From Verrucomicrobiota bacterium (GTDB lineage Bacteria; Verrucomicrobiota; Verrucomicrobiia; Opitutales; Opitutaceae): 39,187 bases of DNA. Below the pieces are notes generated by a model, which saw nothing but the letters and a program-made list of their open reading frames with translations, did not search any database and had not been told where the DNA came from. The DNA lies in assembly GCA_018239675.1 (NCBI GenBank), contig JAFEGX010000053.1, positions 1 through 39,187 of the forward strand, written 5' to 3'. Position 1 is the first letter of the stretch; every line of letters starts with the position of its first letter. The position numbers and the translations under genes are program-made. Shown here piece after piece: positions 1-7,362 of this stretch.

Positions 1-49
1 GCAACTACCAGCGAGACCCTTTTGGGCCGGTTCTGGTGTGAAACCGACT

Positions 50-496
50 TTAGGCCATGCTATCGAGCTTCTGGATTCGCGGAATGTGGCGGCCGCCTTC
101 GAATTCGGTTTCGAGCCAGATGCGGACGATGCGGAAGGCTTCCTCGAGCGTGATGGTGCGTTCGCCGATGGCCAGGCAGTTGGCGTCGTTGTGGGAACGG
201 TTCCAGATGGCGACTTGTTCGGACCAGCAGACGCCGCAGCGAACGCCGCGGACACGGTTGGCGGCCATGGCCTCGCCGTTGCCGGAGCCCCCCAGCACGA
301 TTCCGCGCTCGACCTCGTGGCTCGCGATCGCGCGGGCGACCGGGAAGCAGAAATCGGGAAAGTCGCACCGTTCCGCGGTATGCGTGCCGAAATCACGGAC
401 CGTGTGGCCCTCGGCGAGGAGCATGCCCTTGATGGCCTCCTTGTAGGCGAAGCCGGCGTGGTCGGAGCCGATGGCGATCGAAAACGTCTTTTTCAT
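50..496 (-). CDS. rpiB: Ribose-5-phosphate isomerase B
   Basis: Interconverts ribulose 5-phosphate and ribose 5-phosphate in the non-oxidative pentose phosphate pathway (cytosol). The 148-aa product has the usual RpiB length. It opens with MKKTFSIAIGSDHAG, the family phosphate/substrate-binding start, and carries GGSGNGEAMAAN at 69-80. That places Glu75 where mycobacterial-type RpiB has its catalytic glutamate, whereas E. coli-type enzymes use a cysteine. The open frame runs further upstream, but the ATG at 496 gives the natural N-terminus and the upstream translation does not look like protein. It is divergent from the lipoprotein gene at 578. Function is confident; the Glu-type subclass assignment comes from the motif. 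Confidence 0.93.
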   Translation of the reverse strand: MKKTFSIAIGSDHAGFAYKEAIKGMLLAEGHTVRDFGTHTAERCDFPDFCFPVARAIASHEVERGIVLGGSGNGEAMAANRVRGVRCGVCWSEQVAIWNRSHNDANCLAIGERTITLEEAFRIVRIWLETEFEGGRHIPRIQKLDSMA

Positions 497-577
497 GAAC
501 GGCGGGGAAACTGTGGCAGGATTGCCGTGTCCATTTGCGCGGTTCAGTTTGGCCCCAGCAAACAAAATCCCGATTCC

Positions 578-994
578 ATGAACTCCCCAATTCGTGGCCT
601 GATGGTGTGGTCTCTCCTCCTCCTCGCCGGTTGCGCGACTTCCGCCGACCGGATCGCGTCCAATCAGGCCATGTTCGACTCCTGGCCGGCCGAGGTTCGC
701 GAAAAGGTCCGTGCCGGCCAGGCCGCCGTGGGCTTCACCCCGGACATGGTTCTGGTCGCGCTCGGCCAGCCCGACCGCAAGGTGCTCCGCACCTCCGCGC
801 AGGGCACGGCGGAGGTCTGGACGTACTTTGACCACGGGCCGCATTTTTCCATCGGCGTCGGCATGGGCTCGGGCGGCCGCTCTTCGGCCGTTGGCGGGTC
901 GGTCGCGATGACTGACCAGGCGTGGCGCGACTCCCGCGTCATCACCGTCACCTTCGAGTCCGGCAAGGTGTCCGCCATCGAGTCCCGCCAATAG
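578..994 (+). CDS. Small lipoprotein, paralogue of the 1877-2305 protein
   Basis: A 138-aa predicted lipoprotein. A short hydrophobic signal ends in a lipobox (LAGC, Cys19). The mature part has the pattern RIASNQ...VRAGQAAVGFTPDMVLVALGQPDR followed by AEVWTYF, then a Gly/Ser-rich stretch and a final VITVTFESGKVSAIES strand. The 'G-x-t-x-x-x-V-x-x-a-l-G-x-P-D-R ... W-x-Y' layout resembles the BamE/SmpA-OmlA-like fold of outer-membrane-associated lipoproteins, but this is only a fold-level analogy. It clearly matches the second lipoprotein at 1877-2305, so the two look like duplicates separated by the HAD gene. The start is chosen at the ATG directly before the signal peptide. Its role is unknown. 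Confidence 0.8.
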   Translation: MNSPIRGLMVWSLLLLAGCATSADRIASNQAMFDSWPAEVREKVRAGQAAVGFTPDMVLVALGQPDRKVLRTSAQGTAEVWTYFDHGPHFSIGVGMGSGGRSSAVGGSVAMTDQAWRDSRVITVTFESGKVSAIESRQ

Positions 995-1008
995 TCCAGT
1001 CACACCAG

Positions 1009-1052
1009 CCCGTTTCCCAGTTTCCCAGTTTCCCGTTTTCCCGCTTTTCCGT
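1009..1052. repeat. Pyrimidine word tract between convergent genes
   Basis: About five imperfect copies of a TTTCCCAG/TTTTCCCG word fill the gap between the lipoprotein stop and the 3' end of the HAD gene. It is one of the quasi-periodic intergenic tracts in this window; each locus has its own word. Confidence 0.6.
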
Positions 1053-1070
1053 CATCCGCCGTCCCGCTTT

Positions 1071-1766
1071 TCAGCCCCTCCCATCCGACAATCCCACCGC
1101 CCGGAGAAACTCCGCGGTGTCGCTGAAATCCGCGAAGCAGAAGGCGGGCTGGTGCCGTTGCAGCTCGGCGAGGGAATACTGGCCAGTGGCCACCGCCACG
1201 GTGCGCGCGCCGATGACTTTGCCGCACTCGATGTCATGCGGGGTGTCGCCGATGACAAACACGCGGTCGGCGGCAAACTCCACGCCGAGCCGCTCGCGGG
1301 CGCGGCGCAGCGCCACCGGCCCGAGGTCGTTGCGGACGGGGCTGTCGTCCGCGAAGGCGCCAAAGCCGAAATAGTCGGACAGGCCGTGATGGCCGAGCTT
1401 GATGCGGGCGCCGCGCTCGATGTTGCCCGTGAGCAGGGCCAGGACGCAGTCAGCCCGGGTGGCCAATTGCGGGACCAGCTCCCGGATGCCAGGCAGCACG
1501 CGGGTGCCTGGGTTGTTCAGCGCGGCGGGGAGCTCGGCGAGATAGGCATCCAGCAGCCGCTCGCGGCCGGCCGGCGTGTCCGGGAGCGCGCACCGGGCAA
1601 AGATCTGGCCGACGATGTGGCGGTCGGTCCGGCCGGCGTAGTCGATGTCGGCCAGGGAGCGGTCGATGCCGAACTCGCGGGCCAGCGCCGACTGCAGCGC
1701 CCGCATGCCGGCCCCGCCGGAAAGGGTCAGGGTGCCGTCGATGTCCCAGAGCAGCAGGGTGGTCAT
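1071..1766 (-). CDS. HAD-superfamily phosphatase (phosphoglycolate phosphatase-like)
   Basis: A 231-aa haloacid dehalogenase hydrolase. Motif I is LLWDIDGTLT near the N-terminus (nucleophile Asp plus acid/base Asp). Motif II is LLTGN, the conserved Lys precedes LGHHGLSDYF, and motif III is VIGDTPHDIECG. The helical cap between motifs I and II fits the Gph/PGMB-like subclass C1. The substrate cannot be read from sequence; phosphoglycolate or a related small phosphomonoester is plausible. The start at 1766 (MTTLLLWDIDGT) is preferred over a longer frame starting at 1805, because it puts motif I at its usual distance. It lies between two paralogous lipoprotein genes on the opposite strand. Confidence 0.85.
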   Translation of the reverse strand: MTTLLLWDIDGTLTLSGGAGMRALQSALAREFGIDRSLADIDYAGRTDRHIVGQIFARCALPDTPAGRERLLDAYLAELPAALNNPGTRVLPGIRELVPQLATRADCVLALLTGNIERGARIKLGHHGLSDYFGFGAFADDSPVRNDLGPVALRRARERLGVEFAADRVFVIGDTPHDIECGKVIGARTVAVATGQYSLAELQRHQPAFCFADFSDTAEFLRAVGLSDGRG

Positions 1767-1876
1767 GCGGGTGCCGATGAACGGCGCGGGCCCCGGCGGG
1801 GGCAAGTTTCTTCCTCGTTGGCGGGAACCAGGGAGGGTGGTAACTTTTCCAAGGATCCATCGTCCCCAATTCCATC

Positions 1877-2305
1877 ATGAAACCCCTACTTTCGATTCTG
1901 GCCCTCGCGGGCGGGCTCGTCCTGCTCGCCGGCTGCGCGACCCCGGAGACCCGCATCGCGAAGAACCCCGAGGCGTTTGCCCGGCTCACTCCCGAGCAGC
2001 AGCAGCTGATCAAGGAAGGCAAGGTTGGCATCGGCTTCGACCAGACCATGGTGCGGCTGGCGATCGGCGATCCCGACCGGGTCCGGGTGCGCACCGACCA
2101 CAGCGGCCAGAGCGAGATCTGGAGCTATGTCACCTACGAGGGTGACGACGGGATGCTGCTCTACCGCGGCTACTATCACCGCTATTTCTACGGCTACCGC
2201 CCGATCTATCCGTACTATCTCGCCTATCCGGGCCGCCGGGTGCACGAGCACTTCCGCGTGGTGTTCCGCGACGGCAAAGTCATCGCGATCGAGCAGGAGG
2301 TCTGA
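1877..2305 (+). CDS. Small lipoprotein, paralogue of the 578-994 protein
   Basis: A 142-aa predicted lipoprotein with lipobox LAGC (Cys20). The mature protein repeats the pattern of its paralogue: TRIAKNPEAFARL, then KVGIGFDQTMVRLAIGDPDRVRVR, SEIWSYVTYE, and a C-terminal strand FRDGKVIAIEQE. It differs by a Tyr-rich middle (YRGYYHRYFYGYRPIYPYY), a composition seen in surface-exposed or envelope-associated segments. BamE/SmpA-like architecture is possible but unproven. It is transcribed divergently from the HAD gene. No function is assigned. Confidence 0.85.
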   Translation: MKPLLSILALAGGLVLLAGCATPETRIAKNPEAFARLTPEQQQLIKEGKVGIGFDQTMVRLAIGDPDRVRVRTDHSGQSEIWSYVTYEGDDGMLLYRGYYHRYFYGYRPIYPYYLAYPGRRVHEHFRVVFRDGKVIAIEQEV

Positions 2306-2379
2306 GCGAGATTTTGCCGCGCGGGAAAGGTCAACTTCCGACGCTCCACTCCCGACCGACGCGCAACTCCCCGGCCGAA

Positions 2380-2571
2380 CGCCGAACATCGCACGCCGAA
2401 CGTCCAACGCCGAAGTTCTTGGGTAAGCACCCGCGCGCGCCGTTCAACTCTCAGCCCCGAGGCCGGATTGTCCTCAGCCTCGTGTCACGTAATACGTGAC
2501 ACGACGGCTTCGCAGGCTACCGGATTTTCCTAGCCCTTCGGCGTTGGGCGTTCGGCGTGCGATGTTCGGAG
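2380..2571. mobile_element. MITE-like inverted-repeat element in a 335-nt gene-free gap
   Basis: Two 36-nt arms, 2380-2415 and 2536-2571, are reverse complements at 34 of 36 positions and enclose 120 nt. Inside, at 2480-2504, lies a palindrome with two perfect 12-nt arms around a single A (core GTGTCACGTA/TACGTGACAC), extendable outwards by AGCC/GGCT with one bulged base. No coding potential is evident. The arms are built of repeated CGAACG/CGCCGAAC words. Long terminal inverted repeats plus an internal hairpin resemble a small non-autonomous element, but no target-site duplication was established. Confidence 0.6.
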
Positions 2572-2640
2572 TCCGGCTCGAATGACCGAAGCGGGAGCAA
2601 CGCTTCGGTACCTCAGGCCGTGCGCACCGTCGTGCGCCGG

Positions 2641-3576
2641 TCATTCCAGCCGGGCCTGGCGCCGGAACTGCGTCGGTGTCAGGCCGGTGAAACGCCGGAA
2701 GACGGTCGCGAAATACTGCGAGCTCGAGAAGCCGAGCTCGTGCGCCACCGCAGTCACGGTTGCCTCCGGCTCGCGCAGCCGGGCCTGGGCCACGCCGAGG
2801 CGGTGTCGCAGCACGTGCTCGCGCGGGGGCAGGCCGACTTCCTGGCGAAACCGGGCCTTGAAGCGTGACGGCGACAGGCGCACGAGCCGGGCGAGCTGCG
2901 GGACGCTGGGGAGCTCGGCGGTCTGGGCGGCGATGTGGGCCAGGCTTCGCTGAATGCGGGGCGAGGGCGTGGCGCGGCGGTTGTGATGCGACGCCCGGAT
3001 GGTGGCGAAGAGGAAGCGCAGCACGAGGGCCGCGATCCCGAGCCGGTCTAGCCGCGACCGGGCCCGCTCGATCGCGTCAAAGAGCTCGTCCAGCAGGAGG
3101 TGCGTGCCGGGCTCCGCGGCAAAATGACGCGAGGGCAGGGCGAGCAGCGTCTCGCGGAGCGCGCGGGCCGCGGCGGGCTCGAGGAACAACAGCGGCTGGC
3201 GGGCCGGCTTGAGCCGCAGGAACATCCAGTAGAGCACGCCCTTCTCCTCGGGCATGTCGGCCGAGTCGTGCAGCTCGCCGGGAAAGACGAGGTATTGGTC
3301 GCCGCCGCGGAGCCGGTACACCTGCCCGCCGACGCGATAGGTCTGGTGGCCGCGGGCGAGGAAACAGAATTCCATCCCGTCCGGATGCGTCCGGGGCTGG
3401 AGCCCCTGGTAGGCGCTGGCGTAACGGTAGCGGCCCAGCTCCACCACCCCTGGCACCCCGATTTCGCGCTCGAAGCACTCCCGGCGCCGGGCCAGCTGCT
3501 CCGGCGGCATGATGGGCTCGATCACGACCGGACCCCGGGCGACCGTGCGGATGTTTGATTTTGTACTGTGCCACAT
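2641..3576 (-). CDS. AraC-family transcriptional regulator with cupin-like sensor domain
   Basis: A 311-aa regulator. The N-terminal half (about 60-160) looks like an AraC-type cupin ligand-binding domain (HPDGMEFCFLARGHQTYRVGG, GGDQYLVFPGELHDSADMP). The C-terminal ~100 residues are a double helix-turn-helix: LARLVRLSPSRFKARFRQEVG and then ATVTAVAHELGFSSSQYFATVFRRFTGLTP, the hallmark AraC signature. The gene ends FRRQARLE. It is divergent from the PhyH-type dioxygenase with only 43 nt between starts, so it probably regulates that gene and itself. The first 22 residues overlap an AT-rich promoter-like stretch; a start at 3510 (MPPEQLARRR) is a real alternative. Confidence 0.88.
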   Translation of the reverse strand: MWHSTKSNIRTVARGPVVIEPIMPPEQLARRRECFEREIGVPGVVELGRYRYASAYQGLQPRTHPDGMEFCFLARGHQTYRVGGQVYRLRGGDQYLVFPGELHDSADMPEEKGVLYWMFLRLKPARQPLLFLEPAAARALRETLLALPSRHFAAEPGTHLLLDELFDAIERARSRLDRLGIAALVLRFLFATIRASHHNRRATPSPRIQRSLAHIAAQTAELPSVPQLARLVRLSPSRFKARFRQEVGLPPREHVLRHRLGVAQARLREPEATVTAVAHELGFSSSQYFATVFRRFTGLTPTQFRRQARLE

Positions 3577-3619
3577 TGTCGGACGCCACCCTCGGCCGGC
3601 CCCATTATGGTGTCGAGCG
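3544..3619. promoter_or_regulatory. Divergent control region between AraC and PhyH genes
   Basis: A short AT-rich stretch (TTTGATTTTGTACTG...CCACATTGTC) sits in GC-rich surroundings between the divergent AraC and dioxygenase starts. Promoter-like hexamers occur on both strands, but none pairs cleanly at the ideal spacing. It is the likely operator region for the AraC protein; this is inferred from position and base composition only. Confidence 0.35.
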
Positions 3620-4435
3620 ATGAATGCGACGACCCCACCGCCCGTCCCGGACTATGGCGCGCCCGCGCCGATCCCGGCGACCCAGCTCCTCACGCCCGCG
3701 CAGGTCGAGTTTTTCCACGCCCACGGCTATCTCGCCGTCGACCGCGTCATGCCCCTCGACGAGATTCCGCGCGTCCGCGCGGTCTACGACCGGCTGTTCA
3801 ACGAGGACCGCAGCCGCACCGAGGGCGACCTCTACAATCTCACCGGCACGAAGGAGCAGGGCCGCCGCGAGGCGGTCGCGCAGATCCTCCAGCCGGGCAA
3901 ATACGCCCCGGAGCTGCTCGTCACCCAGCTGGTGGCGAACGTGAAGGCCATGATGCAACAGTTGCTCGGGCCCGAGTGCCGGATGGTGGGCGACCACGCC
4001 ATCAACAAGCCGCCGCGCAACGCCGCCGCGACGCCGTGGCACCAGGACGAGGCCTACTGGAATCCGGCCAAGGAGTATTCCGGCCTCAGCGTCTGGGTGC
4101 CGCTGCAGCCTGCGACGAAGCTGAACGGCTGCATGTATTTTGTCCCCGGCTCGCACCGTCTCGAGGTGATCCCGCACCAGCCGATCGGCAACGACCCGAA
4201 GGTGCCGGGCCTGGAGGTGGTTCCGGGCGCGTTCGATTTTGGCTCGGCGGTCGCCTGCGAGCTGCCCGCCGGCGGCGCAACGTTTCACCTGGAGCGGACC
4301 CTCCACTACACCCCGAGCAACCAGTCGGACGACTACCGCCGCGCCTACATCATCGTCGGCACCCGCTACGAGCGGCCGCGTGCCGTCCCGCGTCGCTTCG
4401 AGTGGCAGGAACGGCAGGCCGCGGCCAGGAGGTAG
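3620..4435 (+). CDS. Phytanoyl-CoA dioxygenase (PhyH) family Fe(II)/2-oxoglutarate oxygenase
   Basis: A 271-aa non-haem iron oxygenase. The Fe-binding HxD is in WHQDEAYW (middle of the protein). The distal part has GCMYFVPGSHR, the PhyH 'g-x-l-x-x-x-P-G-S-H' signature, and near the C-terminus LHYTPSNQSDDYRRAYI, which supplies the third iron ligand His and the Arg that binds 2-oxoglutarate. The N-terminal LTPAQVEFFHAHGYLAV is also typical of the family. It would hydroxylate an organic substrate with 2-oxoglutarate and O2; the substrate is unknown. The start ATG at 3620 follows the divergent promoter region shared with the AraC regulator, suggesting an inducible catabolic or modification step. 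Confidence 0.88.
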   Translation: MNATTPPPVPDYGAPAPIPATQLLTPAQVEFFHAHGYLAVDRVMPLDEIPRVRAVYDRLFNEDRSRTEGDLYNLTGTKEQGRREAVAQILQPGKYAPELLVTQLVANVKAMMQQLLGPECRMVGDHAINKPPRNAAATPWHQDEAYWNPAKEYSGLSVWVPLQPATKLNGCMYFVPGSHRLEVIPHQPIGNDPKVPGLEVVPGAFDFGSAVACELPAGGATFHLERTLHYTPSNQSDDYRRAYIIVGTRYERPRAVPRRFEWQERQAAARR

Positions 4436-4517
4436 GAAATAGGAATTGGTAGCTGGCAGACGGAAGCCGGCGCCGGCCATGGCGGGCCGGCTGGTCGACG
4501 CCATCTCCCTCGACCAG
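4436..4517. repeat. Word tract and GC hairpin between convergent genes
   Basis: Starts with GGTAGGAAATAGGAATTGGTAGCTGG, a word tract whose reverse complement recurs near 33760. It is followed by overlapping GCCGGC palindromes around 4467-4490 that could form a hairpin shared by the two converging transcripts. Confidence 0.4.
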
Positions 4518-5426
4518 CTACTGGCGACCCGCTCCAGCGCCCGGTCGTTGGAGCGCCGGCAGGGCGCTGCCGACGAGGATCAGGGCGGCGCCGATGAGTT
4601 CATGGGGCAGGAAGCGTTCGTGGAAGAACACCACGCCGCCGACGGCGATGCCGAGCGGCACCAGCATCTGGAGCAGCGAGCCCTCGCCGACCGGGAGATC
4701 GCGGAACGCGCGGGTCATGCAGATCTGGCCGACGCCGGCGCAGAGCGCGCCGATGAGCATCAGTCCCCAGGCGGATGCCCCGACCGGGGCCCAGTGCGCG
4801 ACCGCCGGGCCGCCGCAGATCAGCAGGCCGTAAACGCACTGGGCGGCGAAGATCGTCGAGGTGTGCTCCCCCTCGGCGTGCAGCTGGCGGATCGTGACCA
4901 CAATGTAGGCCGAGGCGACGGCGGAGAGGATGGCCAGTCCGTCGTACCCGTTGATGCCGCCTCCGGTTCCGAGGACATTCGTGAGCAGGGCCAGGCCGCC
5001 GAGCGCGAGGGCGCCGCCGACCGCGAGCGAGGTCCGCAGCGGCTCGTGGAGCATGAACACCGCGAACACCGCACCGAGGGCCACGTACGTGTTGTTGATG
5101 AAGGTCGCACGTCCCGCTCCGAGGTGCACGACCGTGAGGTAGTAGCAGTAGATGCCCGCGCCGCCGAGCAGGCCCCGCACCATCAGCCGCCGGTGGCGGA
5201 ACAGGTTCCGCGGCTGGAAGGCATCAGGCCCGATGCGGAAGGCCACGAGGATCAGTGCCAGCCCCACCACGAAGCGCACGCAGGTCAGCAGCCAGACGTC
5301 GACCGCCTGCACGGCGCCGAGCGCCCGGATGATCAGGGCGTTCGCGGTGAAACAGCCGGCCGACAACAGCATGAGCTGCAGGCCGCGGAGATGTGCGGAA
5401 GAGCCGGAAGGGGTGGCGGAAGACAC
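4518..5426 (-). CDS. EamA/DMT-superfamily membrane transporter
   Basis: A 302-aa integral membrane protein with about ten hydrophobic segments arranged as two five-helix halves, the classical EamA (RhaT/DMT) duplication. First-half features include LMLLSAGCFTANALIIRAL, and after the first repeat INNTYVALGAVFAVFMLHEPLRTSLAVGGALALGG. The second half has QMLVPLGIAVGGVVFFHERFLPHELIGAALILVG; the 'hEpl...Gaali' ending of each half is diagnostic. It probably exports a small metabolite; the substrate cannot be inferred. The short C-terminal tail (LQRPGAGAGRQ) is cytoplasmic by prediction. It is monocistronic on the minus strand, separated from lpdA by 467 nt. Confidence 0.88.
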   Translation of the reverse strand: MSSATPSGSSAHLRGLQLMLLSAGCFTANALIIRALGAVQAVDVWLLTCVRFVVGLALILVAFRIGPDAFQPRNLFRHRRLMVRGLLGGAGIYCYYLTVVHLGAGRATFINNTYVALGAVFAVFMLHEPLRTSLAVGGALALGGLALLTNVLGTGGGINGYDGLAILSAVASAYIVVTIRQLHAEGEHTSTIFAAQCVYGLLICGGPAVAHWAPVGASAWGLMLIGALCAGVGQICMTRAFRDLPVGEGSLLQMLVPLGIAVGGVVFFHERFLPHELIGAALILVGSALPALQRPGAGAGRQ

Positions 5427-5552
5427 GGTTGGAAAGGATGAAACCGGGACGGGAAAGGAGAAAGCAGAAACGCCCGGATGCGACCGGCGCCTCTTGCTGG
5501 TGGCGGCTTCACGCTTGAATTCGCCCGGGCTGCTGGAGCGACTTCGGATTGG

Positions 5553-5592
5553 GTTGACGCCACGGAGGGCACGGAGCCGATGCGGAGGCCCC
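5553..5592. repeat. CACGGAG word tract
   Basis: Contains CCACGGAGGGCACGGAG and a degenerate continuation, in the gap between the EamA gene and lpdA. A related ACGGAGG tract occurs at 33467-33492. No coding potential. Confidence 0.45.
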
Positions 5593-5755
5593 GGAGCGAG
5601 TCAGGTGATTATAGGCCCTGACCTGGCCGGCGGGACATGCTCTGCGGCCGGGCGGATCTCTCGTATTCTCGGTGTCGCCCACACCGCGATCTGAGCCGAA
5701 AACGGCCCGAGAGCGGTTTCGACGAGGGCGTCGCGGGAAAAGGGCGCAGGAAATT

Positions 5756-5855
5756 GGGGCTCGCTGCCGCGGTCGCGCTCCCCACTGCACGGTGGGGTCG
5801 AGCCTTTCGAATCCGCCGCCCCGACACCAAGTTTGGATCGGGCGGCGCTTTTTTG
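5756..5855 (+). ncRNA. Candidate structured small RNA ending in an intrinsic terminator
   Basis: Lies in the 467-nt gap 5427-5893; no protein gene on this strand precedes it. Helix A pairs GGCTCG (5758-5763) with CGAGCC (5799-5804). Inside it, CCCCAC (5780-5785) pairs with GTGGGG (5792-5797) around TGCACG. Downstream, CCGCCGCCCCGA (5813-5824) pairs with TCGGGCGGCG (5838-5847) with one bulged C, followed by CTTTTTT, a canonical intrinsic terminator on the plus strand. The flanking genes are both on the minus strand, so the terminator must serve an independent plus-strand transcript. No convincing promoter or Rfam family was recognised. The rest of the gap holds only the CACGGAG tract. Confidence 0.45.
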
Positions 5856-5893
5856 AGCCTGCTTGCGCCTACACCTTTGACTTGGCGCGCCAG

Positions 5894-7279
5894 CTAGAGC
5901 GCGTGGATGGCCGCCTTGTTGACGGCCAGGGCGGCTTCCTTGATCGCCTCGCTCATCGTTGGGTGCGCGTGGATCGTGCGGCCGAGGTCCTCGGCGCTGC
6001 CGCCGTAGGTCATGTGGGCGACAACTTCGCCGATCAGCTCGCCGGCGCCATGGCCGAGAATCTGGGCCCCGAGGATGCGGTCGGTCCGCGCGTCCGCGAT
6101 GATCTTCACGTAGCCGTCGGCGGCGCCGGCCGCCAGGGCGCGGCCATTGGCGGCGAATTGGAAGCGACCGACATTCACGGCGCGACCCGCGGCCTTGGCG
6201 CCGTCCTCGCCGAGGCCCACGCCGGCGAGCTCGGGCTGCGTATAGACGATGGCGGGCACGAGGTCCCAGTTCACATGGCCGGCCTTGCCCGCGATCCACT
6301 CGGCGACCGCGGCGCCGTCCTCCTCGGCCTTGTGCGCCAGCATCGGGCCGGCGACGACGTCGCCGATCGCCCAGACGCCCGGTGCGGTCGTGCGGAGGTG
6401 GTCGTCGACCCGGATGCGCCTCTGGGCGTCGAGCTGCACGCCGGCTTTCTCCAGCCCGAGGTGGTCGGTGTACGGCCGGCGTCCGACGGCCACCAACACC
6501 TTGTCGGTGGGAAACTCGAGCTTCCGGCCGTCGCGCTCGGCGGTGAGGATGCCGTCCGCCAAACCCGTGACCTTGGCTCCGGTCTCGAGGCGGAGGCCCT
6601 GCTTGGTTAGCAGCCGGGCGAAGGTGCGGACGACGTCGTCGTCGTAGGCGGCGGCAATCTTGGGGAGGAGCTCCACGACGGTGACCTCGCTGCCGAGGCG
6701 CGCCCAGACGGAGCCCAGCTCCAGGCCGATGGCCCCGCCGCCGACCACGACCAGCCGCCGTGGAACCTCGCTGAACGCGATGGCATGGTCGCTGGAGACG
6801 ACGGTCCGACCGTCGAACTTCATGAACGGGAGCTCGACCGGAGCGGAGCCGGTGGCGATGACGAAATTCCGGGCGGTGACCTCGCGCGGCGTGCCGGCGC
6901 CGGCGATCGAGAGGGTGCTTGGCGAGAGGAAGGTGGCGGTGCCGGTGAGCACGGCGACCTTGCGGGCCTGGGCCAGCAGGGCGAGTCCGCCGGTGTTCTT
7001 GGCGACCACCTCGTCCTTGCGCCGCAGGAGCGCGGGGAGATCGAGCTCGACGCCTGCGACCCGGATGCCGTGGGCGGCGGCGTGGGCGCGCGCGAAGGCG
7101 AATTGCTCGCTGGAATGGAGCAGGGCCTTGCTCGGGATGCAGCCCACGTTGAGGCACGTGCCGCCGAGGGTGGCGCGCTTTTCGACCAGCGCGACCTTCA
7201 GGCCGAGCTGGGCGGCGCGAAACGCGCACACATAGCCGCCGGGGCCGGCGCCGATCACGATGAGGTCGAAGGATTCCAT
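5894..7279 (-). CDS. lpdA: Dihydrolipoyl dehydrogenase (E3)
   Basis: A 461-aa FAD/NAD flavoenzyme that reoxidises dihydrolipoyl groups of E2, passing electrons to NAD+. The FAD-binding IGAGPGGYVCAFRAAQLG lies at the N-terminus. The redox disulphide GGTCLNVGCIPSKALL has Cys42 and Cys47. The NAD-binding VVVGGGAIGLELGSVWARLG lies mid-protein, FAD contact AIGDVVAGPMLAHKAEEDG follows, and the dimer-interface His-Glu pair is in HAHPTMSEAI. The start at 7279 (MESFDLIVIG) is preferred; a longer frame to 7366 adds a non-homologous Arg-rich leader. It is the last gene of sucA-sucB-lpdA, 83 nt after sucB, so it serves the 2-oxoglutarate complex and possibly other complexes. Confidence 0.95.
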   Translation of the reverse strand: MESFDLIVIGAGPGGYVCAFRAAQLGLKVALVEKRATLGGTCLNVGCIPSKALLHSSEQFAFARAHAAAHGIRVAGVELDLPALLRRKDEVVAKNTGGLALLAQARKVAVLTGTATFLSPSTLSIAGAGTPREVTARNFVIATGSAPVELPFMKFDGRTVVSSDHAIAFSEVPRRLVVVGGGAIGLELGSVWARLGSEVTVVELLPKIAAAYDDDVVRTFARLLTKQGLRLETGAKVTGLADGILTAERDGRKLEFPTDKVLVAVGRRPYTDHLGLEKAGVQLDAQRRIRVDDHLRTTAPGVWAIGDVVAGPMLAHKAEEDGAAVAEWIAGKAGHVNWDLVPAIVYTQPELAGVGLGEDGAKAAGRAVNVGRFQFAANGRALAAGAADGYVKIIADARTDRILGAQILGHGAGELIGEVVAHMTYGGSAEDLGRTIHAHPTMSEAIKEAALAVNKAAIHAL

Positions 7280-7362
7280 GGGAAAATTGGCAAGGGGTGG
7301 GTGGCGGGAAGTGGCGGGGCGACGGAGCGGGCGGGAATGGCGCGCCCGCCGCGCTCCATCGG

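Noticed and set aside
5755..5834. tRNA-like fold: a 7-bp acceptor (TTGGGGC/GCCCCGA) and TTCGAATC
   Set aside because: The T-stem does not pair, the anticodon stem-loop has a 6-nt loop, and no D-arm is visible. The same bases form a terminator. Treated as part of the ncRNA candidate.
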